From Arabidopsis thaliana (taxonomy: Eukaryota > Streptophyta > Magnoliopsida > Brassicales > Brassicaceae): DNA of 64,000 nt. Shown here one piece after another: positions 11,601 to 22,984 of this stretch (positions are counted from its first letter, which is position 1; each line of letters starts with the position of its first letter). Position numbers and translations under genes: made by a program. The notes beneath the pieces are model-generated. The model saw only the letters and a list, made by a program, of their open reading frames with translations, was not told the DNA's origin and searched no databases. Location: assembly GCF_000001735.4 (NCBI RefSeq), contig NC_003076.8, positions 18,851,835-18,915,834 of the forward strand, written 5' to 3'.

Positions 11601-13103
11601 CTACCCACCGGAATCAACCTCGAATCTCTCGTTTCCCTTAATCTCTTTGGATGCTCACGGTTGAAGCGCTTTCCTGATATCTCAACCAACATCAAATATC
11701 TCGATCTAGACCAAACTGGGATTGAAGAGGTTCCTTGGCAGATCGAGAACTTCTTTAACCTCACTAAGCTAACTATGAAAGGTTGCCGCGAGCTAAAATG
11801 TGTATCCCTAAACATTTTTAAACTCAAACATCTTGGGGAAGTTAGCTTTTCCAATTGCGGGGCATTGACCAGAGTTGATTTGAGTTGCTATCCAAGTGGG
11901 GTGGAGATGATGAAGGCAGACAATGCTGACATAGTTTCTGAGGAGACCACCTCTTCTCTTCCTGATAGTTGCGTCCTCAATGTCAATTTCATGGATTGCG
12001 TCAATCTGGATCGAGAACCTGTCCTTCACCAACAGTCGATTATTTTCAACTCCATGATATTGCCAGGTGAAGAAGTGCCATCATATTTCACTTACCGAAC
12101 ATCTGACTCTCAACCATTTGGAACGTCTTCCTCTCTGCCCATCCCTCTACTTCCCACACAACTCTCTCAACCATTCTTCAGATTTAGGGTTTGTGCAGTG
12201 GTAAGTGCTTCCAATGGAGTATATATCGGGGTATATAGTCGGTTCAAAGGCAGAATTGGGAACAAATTTGATTCCTTTGGTGAGCTACATAAATTCATGG
12301 AAATTGAGAAGGGTATTCATCTGTGTATATTTGACTGTCGTATCCGTCTATACAAAGATAATGTTCCTCTATCTCAACTGAACTATGATCATGTGGATAT
12401 AAATATTCATATAACTAGTGGAGATTGGAGATCTACGGTCGTTTTAAAAGAATGGGGTATACGACTCTTAGAGGACTGTTCATCAGCGGAGAACCGACTT
12501 GGTAATCCAAACAGTACTCTTCCACATGTTTGTGTAGAGGATGAAGAAAATTTGGTTAATGGGACTGAACAAGGTGATAGAGGTGATGTAGTGACGGAGA
12601 CAAGCAGTAAACAGAATGAAGACGTTATCCTTCTGCAACGATCAGCTGATTCCATGTTCTCTAGGATGTCAGGAAAAGAAATGATTTCATATTTCACTCA
12701 TCGCACTACTGGAACCTCTCTAACCAACATACCTCTACCTCACACCTCTCCCTCGCAACCGTTCTTCAGATTTAAAGCTTTCGCAGTGGTTGGTTGCAAA
12801 TCTTCTGGTCAGTTTTCATATTTTGTCACCCATATTTCTTGTCGATTCAAAGATGGATTTGAGAATCAACCACGTAGGCTTTATAAAGCTGAGAATGGTA
12901 ACCACCTTGACATATATGAGTGCTCTTTCCCTCTATACCAAGGTAATGCTTCTCCAGCTGAAATGAACTATGATCGCGTGGATATACAGCTTCATTTAAG
13001 GTATAGAAGTGACTCTACGGTCAGATTAATAGTATGGGGTATACGCCTCATCGAGGACTGTTCATCATCCGAGAACCAACTTGGTTATCTAAATACTCTG
13101 TAG
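8617..13103 (+). CDS. VICTL: TIR-NBS-LRR immune receptor with two tandem C-JID domains (VICTL-type)
   Basis: Intracellular NLR receptor. Exons: 8617-9071, 9167-10289, 10404-10703, 10803-11213, 11460-13103, giving 1310 aa. TIR about 1-150 (VYDVFPSF..SSWCLNELLEI, catalytic Glu present). NBS about 155-526 has P-loop GSSGIGKTT near 209, kinase-2 IIIDDLDD near 295, GSLPLGL near 382 and MHR at the MHD position near 485. LRRs span about 540-930. A C-JID (PGEEVPSYFTYR to EWGIRLLEDC) lies about 955-1100, and unusually a second complete C-JID-like block (SGKEMISYFTHRTTG to VWGIRLIEDC) lies about 1160-1297. The start is the ATG beside the conserved MASS..NWVYDVF; an earlier in-frame stretch lacks ATG. 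Known relatives: VICTL beside VICTR/ACQOS, which affects osmotic tolerance and PAD4/EDS1-dependent responses. The symbol is assigned by position and type, so it is tentative. Confidence 0.85.
12640..13085 (+). other. Second, duplicated C-JID block in the VICTL-type gene
   Basis: Residues about 1157-1305 repeat the landmarks of the first C-JID in order: SYFTHRTTG, SQPFFRF, MNYDRVDIQLHL, VWGIRLIEDCSSSENQLG. They match SYFTYRTS, SQPFFRF, LNYDHVDINIHI, EWGIRLLEDCSSAENRLG of the first. The paralogue at 16006 lacks this block, its sequence switching near 19856 to a tail shared with the first TNL. Confidence 0.8.
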
Positions 13104-13162
13104 CATGTTCGTGAAGACAGTGAAACGGTGAGAGTGCCAAAAGTTCCAAGAGGCTCAAGACA

Positions 13163-13460
13163 TTGAGATAGGCTATGAGACTGATCAGAGTGAAGAGCGT
13201 GGATACAGAGTGATGATATTGGTATAGACAGTGAGACTGATCAGTTTGAAGAGTGTGGAAATAGTGATATAGGCCATGAGATTGATCAGAGTGAAGAATG
13301 TGAAGACATGGACGATACTGGTGGTATATGCATTGGGATTGATCAGAGTGAAGAGCGAGGAGACAGTGATGAATAGTGATAGTGGCAGTGAGACTGATCA
13401 CTTTGAAGAGTGCGAAGATAGTGATATAGGCAATGAGATTGATCAGAGTGACTAATGAGA
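13163..13460 (+). repeat. Acidic minisatellite, second copy
   Basis: About six degenerate units with the core ATGAGACTGATCAGAGTGAAGAG follow the stop codon of the VICTL-type gene. The units no longer share one open frame, so here they are 3' untranslated. Same family as 5765-5955 and 20268-20440. Confidence 0.75.
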
Positions 13461-13790
13461 TTGAATACAATGAAGAGAGTAGAGACAGAGAGAACCAGTA
13501 CACAATGGCAGGTAAGTATTAATCAAGAACTGAACAGAATAACAGATATCTCGCCGTCAGGATCTTTAATATTATAAATCACTGAGTTGTTTTCTTTTGC
13601 TTGCAGATTATGTGAAAAAGAAATGAATCTTTGAGATACTTTTGTGGTGATGGAATGAGTAGTTTTGCTGCCGGTTCTATGGAACAACAAGAAGAGCCCA
13701 AGATTCCTCATTGTCTCCCTAGCTAGACAGACATTTTCAGGTGACCCAAAAAAACTCATAAACCATTTCATTTTAGTTCCACATCAATTG
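13461..13790 (+). other. Shared 3' UTR-like block after the VICTL-type gene
   Basis: Closely resembles 5960-6290, including the TTGCAG acceptor-like site at about 13606 and the conserved run up to GACATTTTCAGGTGACCC. Non-coding. Probably the spliced 3' UTR of the TNL. Confidence 0.5.
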
Positions 13791-14640
13791 TAAATACAGA
13801 GCATATATATAGTAGCATGCTTTTGAATTTCTGATTGTCTGGTTATAGACTTTTTATTATATAGATATTTGGCTGTATTCAATTGATAAATTTCACAGCC
13901 ATCAATGTTGTTCACTGCTTGGTTAAAGACTTTGATATTATCTATTATGGGATAATTAGATACATGTGTGCTAGTATTATGAGGCATATATTTCAAAAAA
14001 AAGTCGTGATGTAGTTACAAAAATTGATGGAATTCAAGCCACTGGTTTTTAATTAGATTATAAAGCTGAAGGAATGGAATTGTCTCAAATGGCAGATGAA
14101 GATGGTACTGTTCATGTCAATGTTTTATAATTTTTTGTTTTTTTTCTTAGGTTGCACGTTTGTGATAAGCTTATTTCATTACTATAACGATTTAATTTCT
14201 GAAGAACTATTTGTGTTATTTGTGTTCACAAGAATTTGCTGTCTGGAACAAAGTTTTACAGTGTACCTGAATTGAGTTTTCTTTTATTCGTTTTCGGATT
14301 TCACTCTCCACTAGTTGAAAAAGGTCTGAGGCTTTCTAGATTGTTTCAAACTTCGTTAGGAACATGAAAATTTGCATCTAGACAATGCCCTGTGGTATCT
14401 GGTAATCAAAATTCTGTTTCTGGTTACTTCGTTTTTACATGGGCAGAAAGTGAATCTCCTACAGGTCTTGCGACACAGTTAGCTTTTGATTTGATAAGCT
14501 TACTGTTACTTTAACCCTGTTGACATTTCTCACCTATGTCATTCGTTTGAAAGCTTGTTTTGATTCTCTAATGATATGCTTAACTTTCATTCTCTGATGA
14601 TTCTTTTGTCTTGCAATTGTTATTGTTCAGGAAAGCTGGA
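13791..14640. other. Spacer with a cluster-specific repeat
   Basis: No gene. The stretch 13846-14200 (from GACTTTTTATTA, including CACAGCCATCAATGTTGTTC and GGTTGCACGTTTGTGATAAG) recurs at 20470-20760 and, more diverged, at 20960-21150. The remainder shows nothing I recognise. Confidence 0.5.
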
Positions 14641-14696
14641 GGAAGTCACTTTGATGACCAATGTTGGTTACGGATCTGACAAGATATTAATGTAAG

Positions 14697-14912
14697 AATA
14701 AGAGGCTATGGACATGGTTTTTACTTGAGTGGTGGCGATTAAGTCCAAATCTAAAAGAGATGATTAAGTCAAGATCCAGCAGAAAAGAGGAAACTTTCGT
14801 TAAGGTGTATGACAACAGTGGTGCAATTGCTAATGTTTGTGAATTGGTCTTTTTTCTTATTAGGGATATATAATGAAGCAAGCATGATTGAAGAAATCGC
14901 CAAGTCTTAATC
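14697..14912 (+). pseudogene. TNL relic: promoter-like block fused to the start of an NBS exon
   Basis: 14697-14810 resembles the sequence just upstream of the intact gene at 15765-15840 (AAGAGGCTATG.., then AGAGGAAACTTTCG). Then comes TTATTAGGGATATATAATGAAGCAAGCATGATTGAAGAAATCGCCAAG (broken here: TTATTAGGGAT at 14861, ATGATTGAAGAAAT from 14885), the counterpart of the acceptor and start of NBS exon 2 (16551-16590). The TIR exon and the rest of the NBS are gone. Confidence 0.65.
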
Positions 14913-16005
14913 GGCTCACGTTAGGTGGTGGAAAGACGACGCATTGCAAAAGTTTTGCAGGCTGACGAAAAAAGAGGAGAATGGAGATCAATTGGAAGAG
15001 GTTCTTCTTATTTGATTGGTTAATTTTTCTTTTCTTTCTATATTTAGATATACATGGTGACACCCATTATTGTCCAATTTGTCCCTTTTTTCTGTTTCTT
15101 TTGAGACCATGTCTATATATGAGAATTGAGAATCTTACAATTAAATATTTTGAACTAATAAGTCTTTTATTTTGTTTCCAACTCATGTGTTTAACTAAGT
15201 CCTAAGCTAACACTAGATTTTTTTTAAAAGAAATTTGGTTTTCCTCCACAGTATTTTTATTGTTTTTTGTGGACTTGACCACAAAACTTCAAAAGACTCG
15301 GAAGAAAATTAAACAAATATTATGCACAATTTCGCACCACTCAATGCCTTGCCTCCCCTACCTAAAATGTTGACAATGTCGTCTTATTCTTTATGTCAAG
15401 CACGATGATGTGTCTGACTTTAAGTAATTTACATTTTTTAAAAATTCGTGATAGATATTCTCCCAAATTCTTTCAAATATCATAGGCTTTAAGATGTTAC
15501 CAACTACCAAGTCTCCTAAAAAGACCAAAAAGTCTCCTTAGATATTTATCAAACTCTTTGATGTTTTGTTGCTCGTTCCTTCGTTCACAGTTTCCTGATT
15601 TAACAGTGGCCAGTAGGATAATGATTACGTTGCTTCACTTTTCACTGTTACTGTGGAATTGCTTGGTAATTTCGAAAACTTGTATCCTTATTAAGAATTT
15701 GTAAAAAGTTTTGCAACTTCGTATTGTACATCTTTATTAAGAATTTGTAAATGAATGATATACAGTAGTAAAGACAAGAGGCTATGAAATATGGTTATGA
15801 CGATTGAGTCAACAAAGAGGAAACTTCCGCCAAGTAAAAGTCTAAGAAATAATTGTGAAAACTTGTATGGCCAAGTTACCTCTCAGCTGTTATGTTAAAT
15901 GTTTTATATCCACCAAGACAGACTCACTACTTGTCCTCTATTTCTCTTCTTAAAATCTCAATCTCCAAAGTCTTCGTTTCTAGTTTCCTCCTTCTAACTC
16001 TCTCT
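14913..16005 (+). promoter_or_regulatory. Upstream region of the second intact TNL
   Basis: Non-coding apart from an in-frame upstream ATG at 15892 that would add 38 mostly hydrophobic residues to the TIR protein. TTGAC cores are scattered (for example in GGACTTGACC near 15276, GTTGACAATG near 15371 and GAGTCAACAAAG near 15807). No clear TATA box chosen. I see no other gene here. Confidence 0.35.
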
Positions 16006-19000
16006 ATGGCTTCTTCATCTTCTTCTCGCAATTGGGTTTATGATGTTTTCTTGAGCTTCAGTGGGAAAGACGTCCGCGTAACATTCCGTAGCCACTTTCT
16101 CAAAGAGCTTGATCGGAAACTGATCTCTGCTTTCAGAGACAATGAGATCGAGAGAAGCCACTCTCTTTGGCCCGATCTTGAACAAGCGATCAAGGACTCC
16201 AGAATCGCAGTGGTCGTTTTCTCCAAAAACTACGCTTCGTCGAGCTGGTGTCTTAACGAGTTGCTGGAGATTGTGAACTGCAATGATAAAATTATCATAC
16301 CGGTTTTCTACGGTGTGGATCCTTCCCAAGTGAGGTATCAAATCGGTGAATTTGGAAGTATCTTTGAAAAGACTTGCAAGAGACAAACAGAGGAAGTGAA
16401 AAATCAATGGAAGAAAGCGTTGACTGATGTAGCTAATATGCTTGGATTTGATTCTGCCAAATGGTATGATTTTTATACCAAATTCATTATTAGATACATC
16501 TTGAAATAAAATTGTTGTTTCATATTTCTTAAATTATCTTTCACCTTATTAGGGATGACGAAGCAAAAATGATTGAAGAAATAGCCAATGATGTTTTGGC
16601 TAAACTGCTTTTAACTTCATCCACGGATTCTGCTGAGAACTCTATTGGCATTGAAGATCATATTGCAAATATGAGTGTATTGTTGAAATTGGAAGCTGAG
16701 GAAGTGAGAATGGTTGGTATATGGGGTTCCTCGGGGATTGGTAAGACTACCATTGCAAGAGCTCTGTTTAACCAACTTTCTCGGCATTTCCCAGTTAGCA
16801 AATTCATAGACAGAGCTTTTGTATATAAGAGTAGAGAAACTTACAAGGGCGCCAATCCGGACGACCCGAACATGAAGTTGCACTTGCAAGGATGTTTCCT
16901 ATCGGAAATTTTGGGGAAAAAAGACATAAAGATTGATCATTTAGGTGCACTGGGAGAGAGGCTAAAGCACCAGAAAACTCTCATCATCATTGATGATTTG
17001 GATGATCTAGTGGTACTAGATTCATTGGTGGGTAAAACTAATTGGTTTGGATGTGGGAGCAGGATCATAGTGATTACCAATAATAAGCAATTCTTAAGGG
17101 CCCATGGAATTGATCATATTTACGAAGTTAGTCTCCCTTCTAAAGAGCGCGCTCAAGAGATGTTTTGTCAGTCTGCTTTCGGGGAAAACTCTCCACCTGA
17201 AGGTTTTGAGGAGCTCGTAGTTGAAATTGCATGGCTTGCTGGTAGTCTTCCTTTGGGTCTTACTGTTTTTGGTTCAGCTCTACGAGGGAGAAAAAAGGAG
17301 TACTGGGTGAAGATGTTGCCAAGGCTTCAAAATGATCTAGATGGCAATATTGAGGAGACATTGAAAGTCAGCTATGATGCGATAGGCAACGTAAAAGATC
17401 AAGCGTTATTCCGTCTTATCGCATGTCTTTTCAATCACGTCAAAGTCAGAGACATTGAATTGTTGCTCGCAGATAGTGGCTTAGATGTAAATATTGCACT
17501 GGAAAACCTAGTTGATAAGTCCCTTATTCATGTCAGAAATGATCATGTGGAGATGCACCGTTTGCTACAAGAAACGGGTAGAAATATTGTACGCTCACAG
17601 TCCACTGACAACCCAGGAGAACGAGAATTTCTGGTGGATTCAAACGATAGTCGTACTGTACTCAGTGAAGGCATTGTAAGTCTTTTTTTTAGTTGTGCTA
17701 CTTTCAGTATACGAGGTTAAGAAAGTGCCATTTGATGAATCATGAATTGTATGGTTTTGTCTCTATCTCACTAATATCATATTTTTCAGGGTACTCGAAA
17801 GGTGCTAGGAATATCATTGGATACAAGTAAGGTTAGTGAGTTTTGTGTACATGAGAATGCCTTCAAAGGGATGGGTAATCTCCTTTTCTTGGATATTTCC
17901 TCGAAGACTTTTATAGAAGAAGAAGTCAAAGTGCATTTACCGGAAAAAATAAACTATTATTCCGTTCAACCCAAACAATTGATTTGGGATAGATTTCCAC
18001 TGAAATGTATGCCTTATACTTTTCTTCGAAACCTCGTCAAGCTCGAAATGCATGACAGCAAGCTAGAGAAGCTGTGGGAAGGAGCTATGGTAAGGTTTAA
18101 GAATAAATTGTTAATGCTAATTGTAGTTTTTAAATGACGTGATGTGTAATTTCAACTGAGCTCTGCGTTTATTTTTGTCTGAGTACAGTCATTTACATGT
18201 CTAAAGGAATTGGATATGTGGGCATCTAAATACCTGAAAGAAATCCCAGATCTTTCAAAGGCCACTAACATTGAGAAACTTGACTTTGGACATTGCTGGA
18301 GTTTGGTGGAGCTTCCTTCCTCTATACGAAATCTCAATAAACTGTTGGAATTGAATATGGAATACTGCGGTGAATTGGAGACTCTTCCTACGGGTTTCAA
18401 CCTCAAATCCCTGGACTACCTCAATTTCAATGAATGCTGGAAGTTGAGGACTTTTCCTGAATTCGCAACCAACATCTCAAATCTCATTCTGGCAGAAACA
18501 TCTATTGAAGAATACCCTTCCAATTTGTATTTCAAGAATGTCCGTGAGCTAAGCATGGGGAAAGCGGATAGTGATGAGAATAAATGCCAAGGAGTGAAGG
18601 TATATGTAGTTCTCTCCAATATCATGAGAATCCATTATATGTTTTTCTTTTCAAAGTGTAAAGGTAAATCTTGCATTGAGTATTACCAAGTCAATCAACA
18701 AACAAAGAATGCAAAATGACAAATGCAAATTTGTTTCGTAATGGAATTTGTTTTAGCTTAGATTAATTAATTGAAAAGTCCCAAACTGTAAATTGTATTA
18801 TTGGTGATTTTTGTTTAACATCTCTAAATTGTTTATTTGGTTCAGCCCTTCATGCCGATGCTGTCTCCCACTTTGACCCTCTTGGAGCTCTGGAATATCC
18901 CAAATTTAGTAGAGCTTTCGTCCTCATTTCAGAATCTCAATAACCTTGAGAGGTTGGACATTTGTTACTGCAGAAATCTGGAGTCTCTACCCACCGGAAT

Positions 19001-20060
19001 CAACCTCGAATCTCTCGTTTCCCTTAATCTCTTTGGATGCTCACGGTTGAAGCGCTTTCCTGATATCTCAACCAACATCAAATATCTCGATCTAGACCAA
19101 ACTGGGATTGAAGAGGTTCCTTGGCAGATCGAGAACTTCTTTAACCTCACTAAGCTAACTATGAAAGGTTGCCGCGAGCTAAAATGTGTATCCCTAAACA
19201 TTTTTAAACTCAAACATCTTGGGGAAGTTAGCTTTTCCAATTGCGGGGCATTGACCAGAGTTGATTTGAGTTGCTATCCAAGTGGGGTGGAGATGATGAA
19301 GGCAGACAATGCTGACATAGTTTCTGAGGAGACCACCTCTTCTCTTCCTGATAGTTGCGTCCTCAATGTCAATTTCATGGATTGCGTCAATCTGGATCGA
19401 GAACCTGTCCTTCACCAACAGTCGATTATTTTCAACTCCATGATATTGCCAGGTGAAGAAGTGCCATCATATTTCACTTACCGAACATCTGACTCTCAAC
19501 CATTTGGAACGTCTTCCTCTCTGCCCATCCCTCTACTTCCCACACAACTCTCTCAACCATTCTTCAGATTTAGGGTTTGTGCAGTGGTAAGTGCTTCCAA
19601 TGGAGTATATATCGGGGTATATAGTCGGTTCAAAGGCAGAATTGGGAACAAATTTGATTCCTTTGGTGAGGTACATAATTTCATGGAAATTGAGAAGGGT
19701 ATTCATCTGTGTATATTTGACTGTCGTATCCGTCTATACAAAGATAATGTTCCTCTATCTCAACTGAACTATGATCATGTGGATATAAATATTCATATAA
19801 CTAGTGGAGATTGGAGATCTACGGTCGTTTTAAAAGAATGGGGTATACGACTCTTAGAGACCGGTTCATCAGCAGAGAACCGACTTGGTAATCCAAACAG
19901 TACTCTTCCACATGTTTCTCAAGCCGAAGAAGGCAATATGGGGTATTATACACATGTTCAAGGACTTGTTAATGAGATTGAAAATAGTGAAGACTCTGGA
20001 GATAACAATGTAGAGACTGAGAGAAGCAAGAAGCGCATGCGGGTAAGCATTAAGCATTAA
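16006..20060 (+). CDS. VICTR: TIR-NBS-LRR immune receptor, VICTR/ACQOS position
   Basis: Exons: 16006-16463, 16553-17675, 17790-18089, 18189-18599, 18846-20060, giving 1168 aa. Splicing at the donor at 20043 to 20125-20142 instead would also give 1168 aa with a different last six residues. TIR about 1-151 with SSWCLNELLEI; P-loop GSSGIGKTT near 210; DDLDD kinase-2; MHR at the MHD position; LRRs; one C-JID; then an acidic tail (QAEEGNMGYYTHVQGLVNE) like that of the first TNL. The body from about 16695 to 19670 is practically identical to the gene at 8617, while the TIR exon is only about two-thirds identical. Start: MASSSSSRNWVYDVF; an in-frame ATG at 15892 is an alternative. VICTR/ACQOS is known to trade osmotic tolerance against immunity in accession studies. 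The symbol is by position directly upstream of the AWPM-19 gene. Confidence 0.85.
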
Positions 20061-20124
20061 TTAAACATAATGACTATTCATCTCTCATTCTTTTTGTATG
20101 ATTGACGACTGGATTCTTTTGCAG

Positions 20125-20470
20125 CTACACCACTTCATATGAGTAATATTAAACGGATGGGGTATACGACACTTAGAGGACTGTCATCATCGAAGAACCG
20201 ACATGGTAATCCAAACACTATGCAGCATGTTTGTGAGGCCGATGAAGACAATGATGGATGCCATTAGACTGATCAGAGCGAAGAGCGAGGATAAGAATAG
20301 TGATATAGGCAGGGAGACTGATCATTTTCAAGAGTGCGAAGACAGTAATATAAGCAATGAGAGTAATCAGAGTGAAGAGCGTGGGGATAGTGACGATGAT
20401 GGTATAGGCAATGTGACTGAACACTTTGAAGAGTGCGAAGTTACTTTTGAATTTCTGATTATCTGGTTAT
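20125..20470 (+). repeat. Acidic minisatellite and C-JID tail scrap, third copy
   Basis: After an acceptor-like TTTTGCAG at 20124 the sequence resembles a frameshifted C-JID end (GGGGTATACGACACTTAGAG). It then has about three acidic-repeat units around 20268-20440 (core AGGGAGACTGATCA, GAGAGTAATCAGAGTGAAGAG). The open frame starting near 20203 is this repeat, matching 5699-5940 of the first TNL. Confidence 0.65.
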
Positions 20471-21900
20471 AGACTTTTTATTCAGTTGATCAATTTCACA
20501 GCCATCAATGTTGTTCACTGTTTGGTTAAAGACTTTGATATTATATAAATTGTGGGATAATTAGATTGTTAGTATTATTTCAAAAACAAGTCATGATGGA
20601 ATTCAAGCCATTGGTTTTTAATTACAATAAGCTGAATGAACATAATTTTCTCAAATGGCAGATGAAGATGTTGATGTTCATGTGAATGTTTTAAAATGTT
20701 TTGTTTCTTTTCTGTGGTTGCACGTTTGTGATAAGCTTATTTCATTACTATCACGATTCCTTTAATTTCTGTCAGGCACAAAGTTTTAAAGTGGACCTGA
20801 ATTAAGTTTTTGATGTATAATAGTTCTCTTTTGTTTATGGAGAGACAACGAACGACTGACTTGCTTTGTAGCCACACCTGCAAAGTTTTTAGGCATCTTT
20901 CAAAGTCCATAAACCAACTTAGTCTAGTTCCGAATAATCTTTAACACAAAGCGTCACAATTGTTTCAAATGCAAGTCGTGTTGTGGATACAAAAAAACTG
21001 ATGGAATTCACGCAAATGGTTTTAACAAAATGAAGATTTCTCAAAATTGGCAGATGGAATTCATTTATTTGTTTTCAAGTACTCTGTTTCTTTCTTAGCT
21101 TGCACATTTGTTTTGAGCTTATGTCATTACTATTACAATTTAATTTCTGAATCCTCACATTATACTTATTTTCTTGTTTCTTACAGTTTGAGGATTATTT
21201 CTCCATAAATCCTTTCCTAACTCGAGCAAGGATCACCTCAACTACGGTGTGGAGAATTATGAGCTCACATCTTCACAAGAATTTTGTAAATAAATTTAAG
21301 GGACAAAGTGTCAATAAAATTGTTCTCAAAAATTTGTTGTCTGAGATTGGATGAAATCTGTTGTTTGAAACTCTTTTGGCTCTGGATTCTCCTCTATAGC
21401 TGAAGTCAACTACGGTCATGTTGATATACAACTTTCATCTAACAGATACTTCATATTAAAAGGATTTGGTATAAGATTCTCTGAACATGGTAATGTAGAG
21501 GGATAATTAGTTGGTCCATAAAATATTTTTGCTTGTGGCAACCAAATCCCTAGGGACGGCTCTGGCTATATGGCTTTGTAGCTATGTAAGAAATGATATC
21601 GCATAATTTTCAATTTTGCTTCCAATCTGATTATGCATATAGAGACGAAGCTGCAACTATGTAACATATTAAGGCCAAGACCCAAGAGTGAATAAACCAT
21701 ATTCTGTTGTTACTTTCCTATGTGATATCAAAATGAGTAATGGAGTTTCTATAATTTGATTGTTGAACTTTTAAAATCTGTCTTTTAGAGTCATGTCCAG
21801 AATATTTGTATCAGTTCTACTTCTTGTATACTACGCAAAATTGTAGCCTGTAACACAAGAAACAAGAAACAGAGTAAGAAAAAAAGGGGTACCTTCTTCA
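20471..21900. other. Duplicated 3' spacer of the TNL unit
   Basis: 20470-20780 matches 13846-14200; 20960-21150 is a second, diverged copy of part of it; 21170-21470 matches 6320-6600; 21590-21880 matches 6650-6850 and 7420-7530. No intact gene. It shows that the spacer amplified along with the receptor genes. Confidence 0.55.
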
Positions 21901-21929
21901 ACACGCTTCCATTGGAACAGTTAACAAGC

Positions 21930-21984
21930 CTACAGAAGAAGAAGATGAAGACGAAGATGAAGACGAAGATAAAGACGAAGCATA
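21930..21984 (+). repeat. GAAGAC/GAAGAT low-complexity run
   Basis: A purine-rich run that would read as alternating Glu/Asp. It is short, without a start codon and ends in a stop. It may be another decayed acidic tail or a simple repeat. Confidence 0.6.
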
Positions 21985-22984
21985 AATGATGGAATAAGTA
22001 GCCAAAGTTTTATGTTTTATGTAAACAGTAAGCCTAACACATTCAATAGAACATTTTGACTTTCCCGGAGAAGCATATATCATACTATAGGATTTTAATT
22101 ATGTTTGTATTTGGAAATTTATCAAAGATGTTTCATCATATGATTAAAGTGTGAGTGGAGGAGAATGGACCACAATCCACGAAGATAATTATATTAACTC
22201 CAATCCCTTTTCTTCCAAGCAATTTCTTCTCTCTTTTAGCTACAGCAATCCAAAAACACACGTATGATATTATCAAAACTACGACTACCATCCTGCTCTA
22301 GTTAAAAATATTATGCATAAATTCAAAAAGTATTGTTACGGATAATAAATATTAATCCTATGAGAAAGTAATATTCTTTTGCTTTTTCAGAATTTAGATG
22401 GTTGCTTTCCAAGAAACATATTTTGTTTTGTCAAACTTTCAGGTCTTGTTTGCTAGTAAACTCTTTTATCGCAGGAAAATCAAAAGACACACTCATAAAC
22501 TCTTTTGTTATCTTGTTATATATATGCTGCGTGATTCGACTTTTATAATAAGCCCAAATTGAAGATTTTTTTGAGATTTTTTTAACCTTTAATTATTATA
22601 TGATTATTTAAAACAAGTAAAAAAAAAAATCAAACAAGGAGGAAAGAAGAATTATAAATTTAAATCAGAACCAAATTTATTAAATATCTTTCTTATTAAA
22701 TATAGAAACATAATTAGTGGACATGATCCATTTTTGTTAATATTTGTATCCGTCTTTTAGGCAAAAAAACAGTGGAAGAGTCGGTTTAAATAAAATCCGA
22801 TCCAATCAAATTTTATGAACAATATTTCTAATCGGGTCGGGTATCATTTGTGTCGGAAAACTATTTAACTCATCCACAAAAATTACTTCAAAAATACTAT
22901 GGAGATTTAATAAATCTACGGCTAGCAAAATGGTCCATAACTTATATGCTTGGGAAACCACTCGGTCAAATTAGATGTCATATT
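21985..22984. other. AT-rich spacer, nothing recognised
   Basis: No coding or RNA gene seen. It separates the TNL cluster from the last TNL scrap. Confidence 0.4.

Noticed and set aside
13048..13503. 151-aa minus-strand open frame over the second minisatellite
   Set aside because: Same repeat read backwards; low complexity and no gene structure.
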